Origin: Ampelocalamus luodianensis
Taxonomy: Eukaryota; Streptophyta; Magnoliopsida; Poales; Poaceae
Reading direction: 5' to 3'
NCBI GenBank assembly: GCA_036346255.1
Contig: CM070617.1
Span: forward strand, 22,743,080 to 22,807,079
Length of the DNA: 64,000 nucleotides
A program made the position numbers and the translations under genes. Under the pieces are notes generated by a model. The model worked only from the letters and a program-made list of their open reading frames with translations, was not told where the DNA came from and ran no database searches. How positions within the stretch are numbered: position 1 is the first letter of the stretch; the number at the start of each line of letters is the position of its first letter. Shown one piece after another: positions 48,258 through 59,478 of this stretch.

Positions 48258-48315
48258 CACAACTTAACATATTTGAACATTCTCATTTGACAAACTTAAC
48301 ACTATAATTTTTTTT

Positions 48316-49230
48316 ATGAATCAATTCTCATCTTCTGCTTTCAATTTTTCAAACTCCTCATCACCTCCAAACTAAGAACACACAGACAACCAACACTTTC
48401 AGCCTCTACCATCACAATTTCCCATGAATTTTGCACATTCTCAATATGGTCAACACTTTGGGCCTCAATTTTTCTCAACATTTCCTTCCTTGTGATGTTC
48501 AAGAGATGGAAATTCGAAGAAATCTGATTCGTTTTGGAAGAAAATTGCAAAAGAGTTCAATAACAATGATCTAAGAAATGGAAGAAGAACATCGGCACAA
48601 TGTAAAAGTAAATGGTGCAAGATGAACAACAAGATTGTGTTGTTGAATGGGCGTTGGTGGAGAATAAATAGCACATATGCTAGTGGTTAATCTGATGACC
48701 AGCTTATGAAAAAAGCTCAAGCGACATACAAAAAAGCAACACGAGGGGAAGAAACAGAAGTGCAACCATTTACATTAGACTATTGGTGGAAAGAAGTCAA
48801 AGACTAACCGAAATAGGGAATAATTTACGACAAGAACAACACAGACATGAACAAGAGATGAAAGCACAATGCATCAGGGACTTACACATCATCTTCCGAC
48901 CAAGATAGTGAGGAGGCAAGCTTAGTTCAACTTTGTCATCCAAAAGGGTAGAAGACAGCGAAGGCTCGAAGGAAAGGGAAAAAAATAGGCGCATCACAGT
49001 GCGCTGTCGAAGACCCAAAAATTGAGAGGATGAAACTTTACTGTGAAGCAACAGCAAAAAGATCAGAAGCAATGACAATAATGGTAGAAGCTTCAAAAGA
49101 GAAGGCAAAGGTAGACATGCTGAAACAATATCTCGGTATGATGGGTACTGATGCTTTAAATTATAGTGATGCACGAAGAGAGCAACATGAATTGGTGATG
49201 GATTATCTGAGTAGGGAGTTGTCTCCTTGA
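48316..49230 (+). pseudogene. NAM-associated C-terminal-domain protein (Harbinger-type accessory) with seven stops
   Basis: One frame runs 915 nt from ATG 48316 to the TGA at 49228 with no frameshift but seven internal stops. They follow NSSSPPN, FFSTFPSL, STYASG, WWKEVKD, PK, DMNKR and CHPKG. The N-terminus is Ser/Phe/Gln-rich; a Myb/SANT-like trihelix part has SFWKKIAKEFN and TSAQCKSKWCKMN. Next come QLMKKAQATYK and PFTLDYWWKEVKD, then a Ser/acidic patch, a Lys/Arg patch and a charged helical C-terminus ending LSRELSP. This order matches plant proteins with the NAM-associated C-terminal domain, often found with PIF/Harbinger transposons. No transposase or inverted ends were found beside it. 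Confidence 0.7.
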
Positions 49231-50762
49231 AAGTAGTATGCATGTAGTATCAGAGATTTCACATTTCCGTACTAATTGTTGGAACATGATGTCATGGTCA
49301 GAATTTCGTACCAACGTGGGTATTGGAGAACAATAACCCAACAACAGCAAGAAAGGTGGTCATTTACGATAATTTGAGTAGTAATTGTATCAGAGTCTGG
49401 CAGTGAATTAATATAATTTATTAATTTAAGTAGTCATTGTATCAGAGTCTGTTCGTAAATTAGGATAGTTTGAGTAGTAATTGTATCATAGTCTGAGTCA
49501 GTTTCATATTTGAGTTAGGAAGGAATTTCTTCTCTATTTGGATTGTTTTAGGTGACCTCCATACAAGGAGGCTAATGTTATCAATAAACAAAGCAATAAA
49601 ATAATATAATATCCATGTCCCTTTCATCTCTCCTCAACCCCAGCGCACCTCCTTCCTCCTGCGCTAGTTCTTCTTTACCGCAGCCACGGCACCCGGGCGC
49701 AAGCCGGGACCAAAGCCGCCTACCTCTTACAGTTACTCGATACAATCGTTGGGGGCGTGACACAGGACCACCCACCAAGAAAAAGAACTGAATCAAAGAG
49801 AGAATAAAACGGAAAGGAAAAATCGATAGAGAAAGGAGTACCTAAGCAAAAAAAAAAAAAAAAAAAAGATGGAAAAGAAATGAATGAGAAAGGAGAACCT
49901 TAGGGAAAAAAGAGATGGAAAAGAAATAGAAGAGGAACGTGCTTATTATTACTTCTCGATGGATGCTTCTATAATAAGAGATCCATAATAAAAATTAATA
50001 GGAGTATAACAACTAGAGAAGCTGGAGAGGAAGGAAAAAAAAGAAATAAAATAAATTAGGGAGTCTTGTTTCAACACACCTGAAGGTCTTGCTCACTTCG
50101 CGCCTGCAGTAGGGAAGGCAATAACACCTCCTACTTCCTGCTAGCTATCGTCTCTACAGTAGGGGAATATCATCACGTCACCGCACCCACAATGACCTGC
50201 AGGACGACCGCTCGCGAGCCCCCACCCCCGTACGAGGAATAAGGTGGTGGAGCATGGGGAGAGGGGGTAGATTTCTCCAGACCCGCATGAATGGATTGGA
50301 AAAGTGGGAAGGAGAGATGAAACACAATTTCTTTTTATTAGTTGTAGGCCCATCTGTGTGCTAAGAGGGGTACTGCACATTGGGGTGTTTTGTGATAAGC
50401 TGGACACTTTGCCATATAGTGGTAGACCCAAAAATGGAGCAAGGTAGGTACTAACTTATAACAGACTAGAAGTCTCGTTAGATTGCAATTAAGTTATATC
50501 ATAGCAAGAGTACACAGCCACTGAGACAATAACTAATACTATAGTGAAATAGAGAAATAACACTGGAAAAATATTCTATCCAGAATTAATACCCAGTTAA
50601 GAAAAATATTTGGTCCATCAAACCAACATGACATGTCTTCATGCTACATTGGCACCATCTACATTGAAATTTGATCAAGCATTATAAAAACACCACTAAG
50701 TAGCAATGCACAATTCTAATTAGTTATTGTCGCGTTGACTTTTGTCTACTGACTAGTGAGGG
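49231..50762. other. Intergenic DNA, no gene recognised
   Basis: Contains short direct repeats of AGTAATTGTATCAGAGTCTG (near 49380, 49430 and 49470) and an A-run at 49850-49867. No domain or complete transposon is visible. Confidence 0.35.
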
Positions 50763-51254
50763 TGATGCGGATCAAACCTCAAGATAAGATAAAATATTGT
50801 AGGTTGTCCGATCTTTAATGGTGGAACAGTGGTATATTAGATCTATCTCCACCATGAGCAGCCATAGCTCTGATACCAACTGATGCAAATCGATGCCTTG
50901 TTCACGATTCAATGTTCTAATTAGTGGTTATTTCGTTTCACGGTTTGGGAGGCTATGACTGATCGCTTGTACTTCGGTTCCTACTGATATAGTGCGATTC
51001 AACCACGTTATCAAGCTTGTTACTACATTATGGAAGTTGTGCTACTGCACGAAAGACGTAGTGTTACTACACCATCGCCGATGCATCACTACACGCAAGA
51101 TAGTGTTACTACACCACCGTCGGAGTATTACTGCACGCAAGATATAATGTTACTACACTACCGCATGAGTGTTACTGTACTTTTACCGTTGTTCCATAGT
51201 GAAATGTTGGGCAACCTACAGGATTTAATCTCACATTGAGGTTTGATCCGCATT
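50763..51254. repeat. Inverted repeat pair around a minus-strand PBS-like site
   Basis: ATGCGGATCAAACCTCA near 50765 recurs inverted near 51237-51253, along with flanking CTGTAGGTTG-type sequence, giving arms of about 70 bp. Between them, GCTCTGATACCA (50867-50878) is the complement of the initiator-Met tRNA primer site, marking a minus-strand retroelement remnant. A short repeat containing GTTACTACACCACCG (about 51060-51165) lies inside. Confidence 0.55.
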
Positions 51255-52701
51255 AGAGAGGCCGAGAGCAATTTACAAACCGGGAGTCCAGGAGAGTTAG
51301 CGCCGGTGGCGGCAGCGGGATCCTGGAGGCCGGGGTCACTGGCGTCTAGACACGCTACGTGAGGGAGACTGGGAGAGGGAGCCACCGGTGGAGGGGCGGT
51401 GCTGCGAGAGAGAAACGGACCAGCCGCCAACGGACGAAGGCAGTGGGAGTCAGTGGTAGTCGCCGTTCTCCAAAGGGAGAGAGAGGGCGGCAGTGGCCCA
51501 CCAGGCGCTGGCTCAGCTGCTCCCACTCGCGCTCGGGCGGCTCGGTTGCTTAGCTAGGAGAGTTAGGTTTAGGCAAACACAACGCAACAATGGGGAGTTG
51601 GAGTAAGGAGGTCGGGAGGAGGCTGGAGATGGATGGAATTGAGGATCGGAGTACCAACACTACATGTGTTTAGCCGTTGAACAACTGTTAGATTACTACA
51701 CGGGTACTCCATAAGGCTAATGGGCTAGACCGGTGCTTCAGCCCACCCAGCACCATAGTTGGTTTCGCCCCCTGCTCCTATAGGTCCCACCTTGGTACCC
51801 ATGGTGGTAGGGCACATTGTTCATGCCCAGGCATCAACCGGGGATTGGTCATATGGGTCGGGGCACCCTCCCTTTCCCATCAATTCTTACTCCTAGGCTT
51901 AGTGGTACGCGTACCTGCTTTGCTTCTTTTCTCTGACCCTTTTCTCTGGTGTCGACCAATAACTGTCATCGATCTTCAGTTCACTACGGGGGTGATTGGC
52001 TCATCGGATGGAAGCATGCGCTCAACACTGTAGCCAGATTGGATGATGCGAGTTTTCGTTTCTGTACGCCTGAATTTTGGTTTGCCTGATTTAAGGAAAT
52101 GCCAGCTGCATGTGTAGGCAGAAATTTCTACAAGCATAACAAAACTTGATGCAGTTTTCAGATGATATCAAGCATATTTTATTAGAATAAAAATTAGAGT
52201 TAGCATCTTCCACCCGGGGAGGAGATATGCGAGTTTTATTCTAGAGCGAAGGAGTTGTTGTGAGAACGAAATAGATGCAAAATGTGGTATAGTAACCTTT
52301 TGGGCCCATAGATAGTACAGTACAAGGTGGCTGAAGTCTACTATACACAGCGTGCGCTAAGCTTCGAGCCCATCAGTGGAAACAACTTGTTAAAACGATC
52401 GAGCCACCATGCCAGCCCATGCGCGGCCCAGAAATGGGGGAAAATGTATCTAGTCAGGTGCAACATGTCCCCAACCGTGTAAGATGAACGCCGAGCCCAT
52501 CGGTGATCGGCCTGCCGAAACCACAGAAATCCCCACGCTTCTCCACCTCCGCGCGGCTCGCTGCCACTTCCGCCACTCCGCTTCCATCCACTGTTCCAGC
52601 TCCGACCGAAGCCGGCAACAACCCAACCCAAAAAAAATCTCCCACGCCGGCACACGGTGAAGCCCCTCGGCCCCCGCCCCCTCCGCCTCCGCCCCCTCCT
52701 C
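51255..52701. other. Intergenic DNA and PPR gene leader
   Basis: A GC-rich patch (51260-51560) with compositional frames on both strands. From about 52500 the sequence becomes the C-rich leader of the PPR gene. Confidence 0.35.
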
Positions 52702-54708
52702 ATGTCCGCCCCCGCCCCCACCCCCACCCCCACCCCCATACCCACCTCACCGCACGCCTCACTCCTCCACCTCGCCCGCCCGGCGTTCGGCCCCAGGCCT
52801 CCAAGGCTGACGCACTGCAGGTGCCTAGCGTCCCCCGCGCCCATTTCGTCGGGGGCATCGCCGCCGGCGAACGCGAACCACCTCATACAGACGCTTTGCG
52901 CCAACGGCCGCCTCGCGCGGGCTGCGGCGCTCCTCCAGGGCCTCCCCGCGCCGACGCAGCGAACCTACGAGTCGCTCCTCCTCGCCGCCGCGCGGGCCGG
53001 GGACGCCGCTCTCGCCGCGTCCGTCCACCGCAGGCTCGAGGCCGACCCCGCTTTCCGCTCCGACCCATTCCTCTCGACCCGCCTCATCGACGCCTACGCC
53101 GCGCTCGGCACGCTCCCAGCCGCACGCCAAGTGTTCGACGAGGCGCCCGTGAAGAGCATCTTCGTGTGGAACGCGCTGCTCAAGGCGCTCGCGCTCGCCG
53201 ACCATGGTGACGAGGCCCTCGCCCGCCTGGCCGACATGGGGCGGCTCGGCGTTCCCGTCGACAGCTACAGCTACGCGCACGGACTCAAGGCCTGCATAGC
53301 CGCATCAGCGTCGCACGCGCCGGCCTCCGCTCGTGTACGCGAGATACACGCACATGCCATCCGCCGTGGCTACGGATTGCACACGCATGTCGCCACCACT
53401 TTTATTGACTGCTATGCAAAGCTTGGGATTGTCAGCTATGCCGAGCGTGTGTTTGCTGCAATGCCAGAGAGGAATGTTGTGTCCTGGAGTGCCATGATTG
53501 GATGCTATGCCAAGAACGAGCGACCAGGTGATGCCATTGAGCTATTCCAGGAGATGATGGCTTCTGATGCAGACCTTGTACCCAACTCGATCACAATAGT
53601 AAGTGTCTTGAGTGCTTGCGCAGGAGTGAGCGCGCTCTGGCAGGGAAAACTATTGCATGCGTATATCCTTCGGAGGGGTTTTGATTCACTTGTTTCAGTG
53701 CTGAACGCATTGATGGCAATGTACATGAGATGTGGATGCCTTGAAGTCGGCTGGCACATCTTCAATTGGATAGGGCACCGGAGGGACGTTGTGTCTTGGA
53801 ATTCACTTATATCTGGATATGGGATGCATGGCTTTGGCCGTGAGGCAGTTCAGGTGTTTGAGGAAATGATCCAAGTGGGTGTTTCACCGAATATCATCAC
53901 ATTTATCAGTGTCCTTGGGGCTTGTAGTCATGCCGGACTTGTGGACGAGGGGAAGAGGCTGTTTGAGTCCATGGCAGAGTATAGTGTCACACCTCGTGCC
54001 GAGCACTACGCTTGCATGGTAGACCTCCTCGGTCGTGCTGGGCATTTGGACGAAGCTGTGGAGCTCATACAGAACATGCACATTGAGCCGAGTCCTCAAG
54101 TGTGGGGCGCACTTCTTGGAGCTTGCCGTATTCATGGCCATGTGGAGTACGCGGAGATGGCTTGCTCTCATCTCTTTGATCTTGAGCCCACAAATGCCGG
54201 GAATTATGTACTCCTTGCTGATATTTATGTTCGAGCTAAGTTGCACAACCAAGTTGGTGTGCTAAAGGAGCTGCTTGAGGAGCATGCGCTGGAGAAGGTG
54301 CCCGGTTGTAGCTGGATAGAGGTGAAGAAGAAGCTGCACTCATTTGTGTCCGTGGACAACAAGAACCCACAGGTTGAGGAGCTCCAAGCTCTTATAGGTG
54401 AGTTTGTGGCACAGATGAAGAATGAGGGCTATGTCCCTGACACAGGCGTTGTTCTGTATGATATTGAAGAAGAAGAGAAGGAGAGGATTTTGCTCGGTCA
54501 CAGTGAGAAGCTGGCTGTTGCTTTTGGACTTATCAACACTGGCAGTGGAGAAGTCATCAGGATCACCAAGAACCTCAGGCTATGTGAGAACTGTCATTCG
54601 GTCACCAAGTTCATCTCTAAATTCACAGAACGGGAGATTGTCGTGAGGGATGTGAATCGGTTTCACCACTTTAGGGATGGAATTTGTTCGTGTGGGGATT
54701 ATTGGTGA
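52702..54708 (+). CDS. CRR2-like: DYW-type pentatricopeptide repeat protein, CRR2-like
   Basis: A single intronless frame of 668 residues; ATG 52702 is the first in frame (an upstream in-frame GTG at 52657 is not used as the start). The N-terminus is Pro/Ser/Arg-rich and consistent with a plastid transit peptide. A tract of PLS-class PPR motifs follows (for example NVVSWSAMIGCYAKN, DVVSWNSLISGYGMHG, YACMVDLLGRAGHLDEA). Then come the E/E+ region (GCSWIEVKKKLHSFV) and a DYW domain with HSEK, CENCHS and terminal CSCGDYW. DYW domains carry the zinc-dependent cytidine-deaminase signature used in organelle RNA editing. The end (GLINTGSGEVIRITKNLRLC, VRDVNRFHHF) resembles Arabidopsis CRR2, which is needed for rps7-ndhB transcript processing and chloroplast NDH activity. 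Orthology is inferred by memory. No lesions seen. Confidence 0.9.
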   Translation: MSAPAPTPTPTPIPTSPHASLLHLARPAFGPRPPRLTHCRCLASPAPISSGASPPANANHLIQTLCANGRLARAAALLQGLPAPTQRTYESLLLAAARAGDAALAASVHRRLEADPAFRSDPFLSTRLIDAYAALGTLPAARQVFDEAPVKSIFVWNALLKALALADHGDEALARLADMGRLGVPVDSYSYAHGLKACIAASASHAPASARVREIHAHAIRRGYGLHTHVATTFIDCYAKLGIVSYAERVFAAMPERNVVSWSAMIGCYAKNERPGDAIELFQEMMASDADLVPNSITIVSVLSACAGVSALWQGKLLHAYILRRGFDSLVSVLNALMAMYMRCGCLEVGWHIFNWIGHRRDVVSWNSLISGYGMHGFGREAVQVFEEMIQVGVSPNIITFISVLGACSHAGLVDEGKRLFESMAEYSVTPRAEHYACMVDLLGRAGHLDEAVELIQNMHIEPSPQVWGALLGACRIHGHVEYAEMACSHLFDLEPTNAGNYVLLADIYVRAKLHNQVGVLKELLEEHALEKVPGCSWIEVKKKLHSFVSVDNKNPQVEELQALIGEFVAQMKNEGYVPDTGVVLYDIEEEEKERILLGHSEKLAVAFGLINTGSGEVIRITKNLRLCENCHSVTKFISKFTEREIVVRDVNRFHHFRDGICSCGDYW

Positions 54709-54822
54709 AGATGCTGGAAACTCGGTGTTTTTTTGTAGCTTTACTGATTACAGTGAATGACCAATGAAGTAGGAACTGTTGTACAGCCTAACATATTGAT
54801 TAAAGAGAAAATTGCACTGTAG

Positions 54823-54945
54823 GTCCATGAACTTGCGAGATTGTGCTACTTAGCTTTCTAAACTTGCATTCTACTTTCTCAGCCCTATGAACTTGCGAGG
54901 TTGTTCCACTTAGCTCCCTGAACTTGCATTGAAGCGAAGTTCGTT
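54823..54945. repeat. 60-bp tandem repeat downstream of the PPR gene
   Basis: Two units with ATGAACTTGCGAG and ACTTAGCT...AACTTGCATT repeat at a 60-bp offset, starting near 54826 and 54886. Confidence 0.7.
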
Positions 54946-55247
54946 GGATGTGATGTAGGGATTTTGTCCCTTCTAAGTCTGTTGGACTTGTCGCCGCTCC
55001 GTTTCGGTCGTATTCATCGTCACCTCACGTCGACAAAAACGGATTTTTCGGTCTTAGGAACGCACTCGCGTCTTTGTCAGAGCTCCACCGTCACAGCTTG
55101 CCGCCGCCCTCACCCTTGCCTCGTGAGAGAGTACATTCCCAGTGTTAGCAGAAGCTATTCACCTTACACGAAGTCTATTTGACCGTTTGCTAAAAGAAAA
55201 AGACTAAGTTGGTGAATCACCGTGAGAGAGAGAAGTATTATGCCTCT
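54946..55247. other. Short intergenic stretch before the gypsy LTR
   Basis: No gene recognised. 55243-55247 (CCTCT) should be the target duplicate of the gypsy element, whose other end is outside the window. Confidence 0.3.
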
Positions 55248-58200
55248 TGTAATATCCCAACTAATCTTGATATTGGGACTAAAGATTTGTTGAAGATATA
55301 CAGGTATAGATCATTAATTATGATTAGAGTTGACATGATTTGCTATGGGGCACAATGACTGATTGTTGGCTTCTGAGAATTGTGGAGATTACTGGTGGCT
55401 TGTTCCTTTTGGTATGATTTATCTCTTATTGGCGAGTTCTTTTATGCAATTGATGGTGTTTATCTCATTATCTGCACTTGTCAACTACCGCCTGTAAGTT
55501 GTCACAGAATAAGCATGTGAGAAACCAAACCGAATTAATTAAGCTAACCTAATCCTCGTAAGTCCGTTTTTAGCGGTAGTTGAGTCTTTTAGTTTAAGGC
55601 CAGTTGTCAGCTCTTTCGCATTTGCATTCATAATAAGCCACGCATTGCACAAATCATTTCTCATTGCATCATAATATTACAACCTTTTTAAGTGTGCTTT
55701 ACAGCAAGTAATTAAAAGCGCATTCCAACTCCTTCGCAAGCATGCATCGTCGAAGCCTTCTTGCATCTTGGCCCCTGCGTCACCAAGTCTTCAATCCATA
55801 CCCTAAGTCCACCCCTTTGGCAGCAAATACTTAGAAAGCCATTAGTTCGCCAAAAAGACAGTAGTGGAGAGTAGAGTAAAAAAAGAAGAAGAAGATGCCG
55901 TAAGATTTCCCGAAGTTCAGTCGGTTCCCAAACCAACCTAAACCTACCGGCATCATGATCGTCAAGGTTCCCAAACCCACTTTAGTAGGTTGGCGCCTTG
56001 ATCGTCAAAATACCAGGTCGATCTAAGTTAGTTAGCACCGTATCACTTCCGTGGGTTTCCTCATCCGGCTTGCATCAAAACCCAACACCCACAGTCAACA
56101 AAAAGCAGCCAACCAGTAGTCGGAGCACTTCTTTACCCAGCCAAACAGTAGACCGAACACTGCTTTACCCAGTGGATTCGCGCGCACAGTACCCAGTGAG
56201 GGAGGAGGCGATAAGGATGGAGTACATCTCGCAGCGGGCGCAGCTCCACATTCACCCCCCCTGCCGATTGCGTTGCGCGCAACTCACGAGCCTCATAGCC
56301 ACCTTCCCCTCTGCCTCAGATCTACTTCTCCCACAGCCTCAACACCACCCATTGATTTCCCTAGCAGAGGAGAGGTGCCATGGGTCCGGAAGATCCGGAG
56401 TAGGAACCCAAAGGCAAGGGGAGAAGAAGCCAGAAGAGGAGACGGCCGGAAGCTTGAGGAGCCCGAAGGCAAGAAGAGGAGCCAGAAGAGAAGACAGCCG
56501 AGGATCCCCTCAAGCCGACCACCAACCTGCAACTTCCAACCAAGAAAGCGACAACGGCGGCCCAACCTTTTCCAGAATAGAACCGACCACTGATTTGTCA
56601 GGTAGCCAACATCTACCCCACCATTGTCGGGCTAAAATGGGAGCATCATTTTGAGCTTTTTGTTGCATCCATCCATTTCTAGGCATCTCAGATAACCTGC
56701 ATACCAACCATTTCCGAAGCTTCCTAGCCCTCAGTTCTTTGCATCTCCAAGTAGTAGATCCATGCATCACAGAGCAATAGATAGAGAAGGGGAGTAGAGA
56801 AGCTTGTCATACCGCATTAGATAAGAGTAGTAGTCTCATCCCCAGCTTTCTTTGTTGCATTTTCCTCCATACATGCACAGACCTGCAAGCATTCATCGCA
56901 TTAGCAGTCAGATCTGAAACCCCCCACTAGCACAGCCGGATCTGGTCACTAAGCAAGCATTAGCACCCAAAAACCTGGTTCTTGCTCAACCCTAAATGTT
57001 TCAGTAGCAAGAAGTAGAAGCAGCAGAGTGCGATGCGATGAGAGAGAGAGAGAGAGAGAGTAGAGGGAGGCGAGTGAGCCGAGCACCGGAGGCAGACGGT
57101 CGGGTCGGCAGCCACCAGGGGAGGCGGCGCGCGAGCGACCGAGCAAATGGAGGCGGAAGAGGTGAAGCCCTTAGAGGAACCGGGCCAAGAAATACCAGGA
57201 GGAAGAGAGAACCGGGAGGAGGGAGACCCAGGAGTGGGGGAGCAGGTAGGGGGCGCTGGGAGAGAGAGGCTGTGGTGGTGAGCCACAGGCCGGCAGCGGC
57301 GACGCCTGGAGTAGAGCCGGCCGAAAGAGGAAGCAGAGCAGAATGCTCTCTGGGGGAGTGTAGTGAGTAGTAGAGGAAGAGGACGGGAGAGAAATAGCCA
57401 ACGCCTGGGAAGGTCTGCCGACTGAGTAGAGGGAATAAGAAGGGAGTTAGGGAGTTAGTAGAAATAGGATTAGAGTTAAGGGATTAGATTAGGGGTTAAA
57501 GTACTGTTTGGGCATTGCGTTTTCAGAGCATATAATCATTTGTCTGTAAGCTTTCCAGCTTGTTTAATTTAGTAGTTGGATGCTTTAGTTTAGATTGGAG
57601 CAGCAGGAATGGGTTAGTGCTAGCAGTGAGTAGTTGTTCAACCGGAGAGTCATTTAACCTTGGTTTTGTTTAGTAGCGTGATCGCCTTCGAGTGTGCGGT
57701 GGATCGTTAAGCAATCACCTCGGGGAGTGCTAACTTAGTAGTAGCTGAAAACTGTTGTTAAACTAAAATTTGGCTAACACAGTAGAAGCTACTAATTTAT
57801 GTATGTATAGTATCACTCAAACTCAACTAAGTATTTGTTTATATATTATTCGTGCTCCCGCGTTGCTACAGACGAAGAGACCGCGCAGATCGGAGTACCT
57901 GATACAGATCTCATCGGCACCGACTATTTCTACTACTACGAAGGCAAGCTATCCTTTGAGCATGAATATAGTTATGTTAAGTGTAAACTGTTTTCCGCTT
58001 TTCTATTTATATGCTTATTGCATCAAAATTATGTCTCAAAAATCAAATCAAGTGAAAGATATGAGAAAGATGAGAAAGATGAGAAAGATAATTATATGGC
58101 TGGTAAAGGGGGCCCGTGGCAGGTAGAGATGATGGTAAGAGGTGGGACCCTTTACATAGGGCTAGAATATAAGGACCAACAAACTCTCACCGGATAAGAG

Positions 58201-59257
58201 GCCGTAAATTAAGTATCAACCATTTTTCCGTTGCGACGGGCAGAAAATGCTACCTTGTTACGTGATTTCTTTCTCCACAATGGGTAAGTATTATGTGTGA
58301 GTGTGATGGAGGAACCCAGAGCCGGTAGACAGTCCGGGAGTGGGTGATCCAAGGCGCTATAGCGCTAAGGTGGAGTGTTGGGTGCGGGGAGTCCGGCCCA
58401 ACCAACATTACTGAAACTCGGTGGGTGATTAGGCCACCATCGTGGCAAGGTCAACACCGACAGAAGGTAATGGGTGGGGACTTAATCACGTAACTGGGAA
58501 AACGTTCTGTATTCTGATCTTGAACCCGCATCAAAGGAAATGCCGGGGAACCCAGATAAGTAAGGGTCAGAATAGCTGTGGGTAAAGTGGTACAAGCCTG
58601 CGCAGTGCTAAATAAAATCATGAATTCATGCCTGTTCCTGGATTGGAACTTACGGGAACCTCTGGGGGTCTATCTTCTATTCGTGTGACTAGTAGTCTTT
58701 TCATTATTAAAAATTGCCACCTAAAGATTTGATGAGTTAGTTTATTTTCCGAAGTGAAATGATTAGAAAATGTGATAATGAATAGAGTTGGCATGCAGTG
58801 CATTCTTGCTATTAATGCTTGCTGAGTACATCCGTGTACTCAATCTTGTTATTATTCTCCTTTGTTAGATCCTAGTCCGGCCGGGGACTACCCCGAGTGG
58901 GATGAAGGGCATGCAGTACCGAGGAGGTCACAGGGGGCGAAGAACCTTACCGTGAGGAGAAGGGCGAGGTGGATGCCCTATTTGGCACCTGGGATGAGTA
59001 GGCGGCCAGTAGAGTCGGGCAGGCAAGCTAGGGGCGGGTTCCATATTTTGCTATTGTAAAATACTAAGTGTAATATAAGACTGTAGCCTTGCGTGGCTAA
59101 TGCTGTAATAAAGTTGTACAGTTTCTATCTATTGTTCTGCTGCGTTGACTCTGGTAAAGGCTTGCTATTCGTCGGAGCGGTGTTCTACCGGGCAGACGAA
59201 TAGTAATCCGTATGTCTAAGTGTGATTACCCCTGGGGTAATGACACGGGGCGCCACA
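55248..59257 (+). repeat. 5' LTR of the gypsy element, about 4.0 kb
   Basis: Starts TGTAATATCCC and ends GGGGCGCCACA, two bases before the PBS, with TGT...ACA termini. It is unusually long. It contains a GC/GA-rich block (56200-57440, with a GA run at 57039-57060), a palindrome GAGTACATCCGTGTACTC near 58825, and an AATAAAG polyadenylation-like signal near 59108. Frames inside (such as 55998-56654) have no domain. The partner LTR is not visible, so the start rests on the TGT motif. Confidence 0.75.
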
Positions 59258-59259
59258 GC

Positions 59260-59271
59260 TGGTATCAGAGC
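59260..59271 (+). promoter_or_regulatory. gypsy primer-binding site (tRNA-Met initiator)
   Basis: TGGTATCAGAGC is the classical complement of the 3' end of plant initiator tRNA-Met, two bases after the LTR. Confidence 0.95.
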
Positions 59272-59478
59272 AATAGGATTGAGCCACGCTAGATAAATAG
59301 AAACTGTAGCACAACATAAGAACGCTTTCTCTCCTGCTATATCGCACTAAATACTTGTTAACTCTTTTCTTTATGTCATTTTCTATTTTCAGTCTTGTTT
59401 CCAAATTATTATGTTAAAAAGGCTTACCTTTTCTTAAGGGGGCACAGGTACTAACATAAAATCATCCATTCTTGCAGG

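Noticed and set aside
52657..52701. Upstream extension of the PPR protein by 15 codons
   Set aside because: The upstream codon is GTG; the first in-frame ATG is at 52702 and is followed by a plausible transit peptide.
52503..53210. Overlapping 235-codon frame at the PPR gene start
   Set aside because: Shadow of the GC-rich PPR coding sequence in another frame; Pro/Arg-rich with no domain.
55998..56654. 218-codon frame in the gypsy LTR
   Set aside because: Inside the LTR, Ser/Pro/Gln-rich, no domain; likely chance in a GC-rich block.
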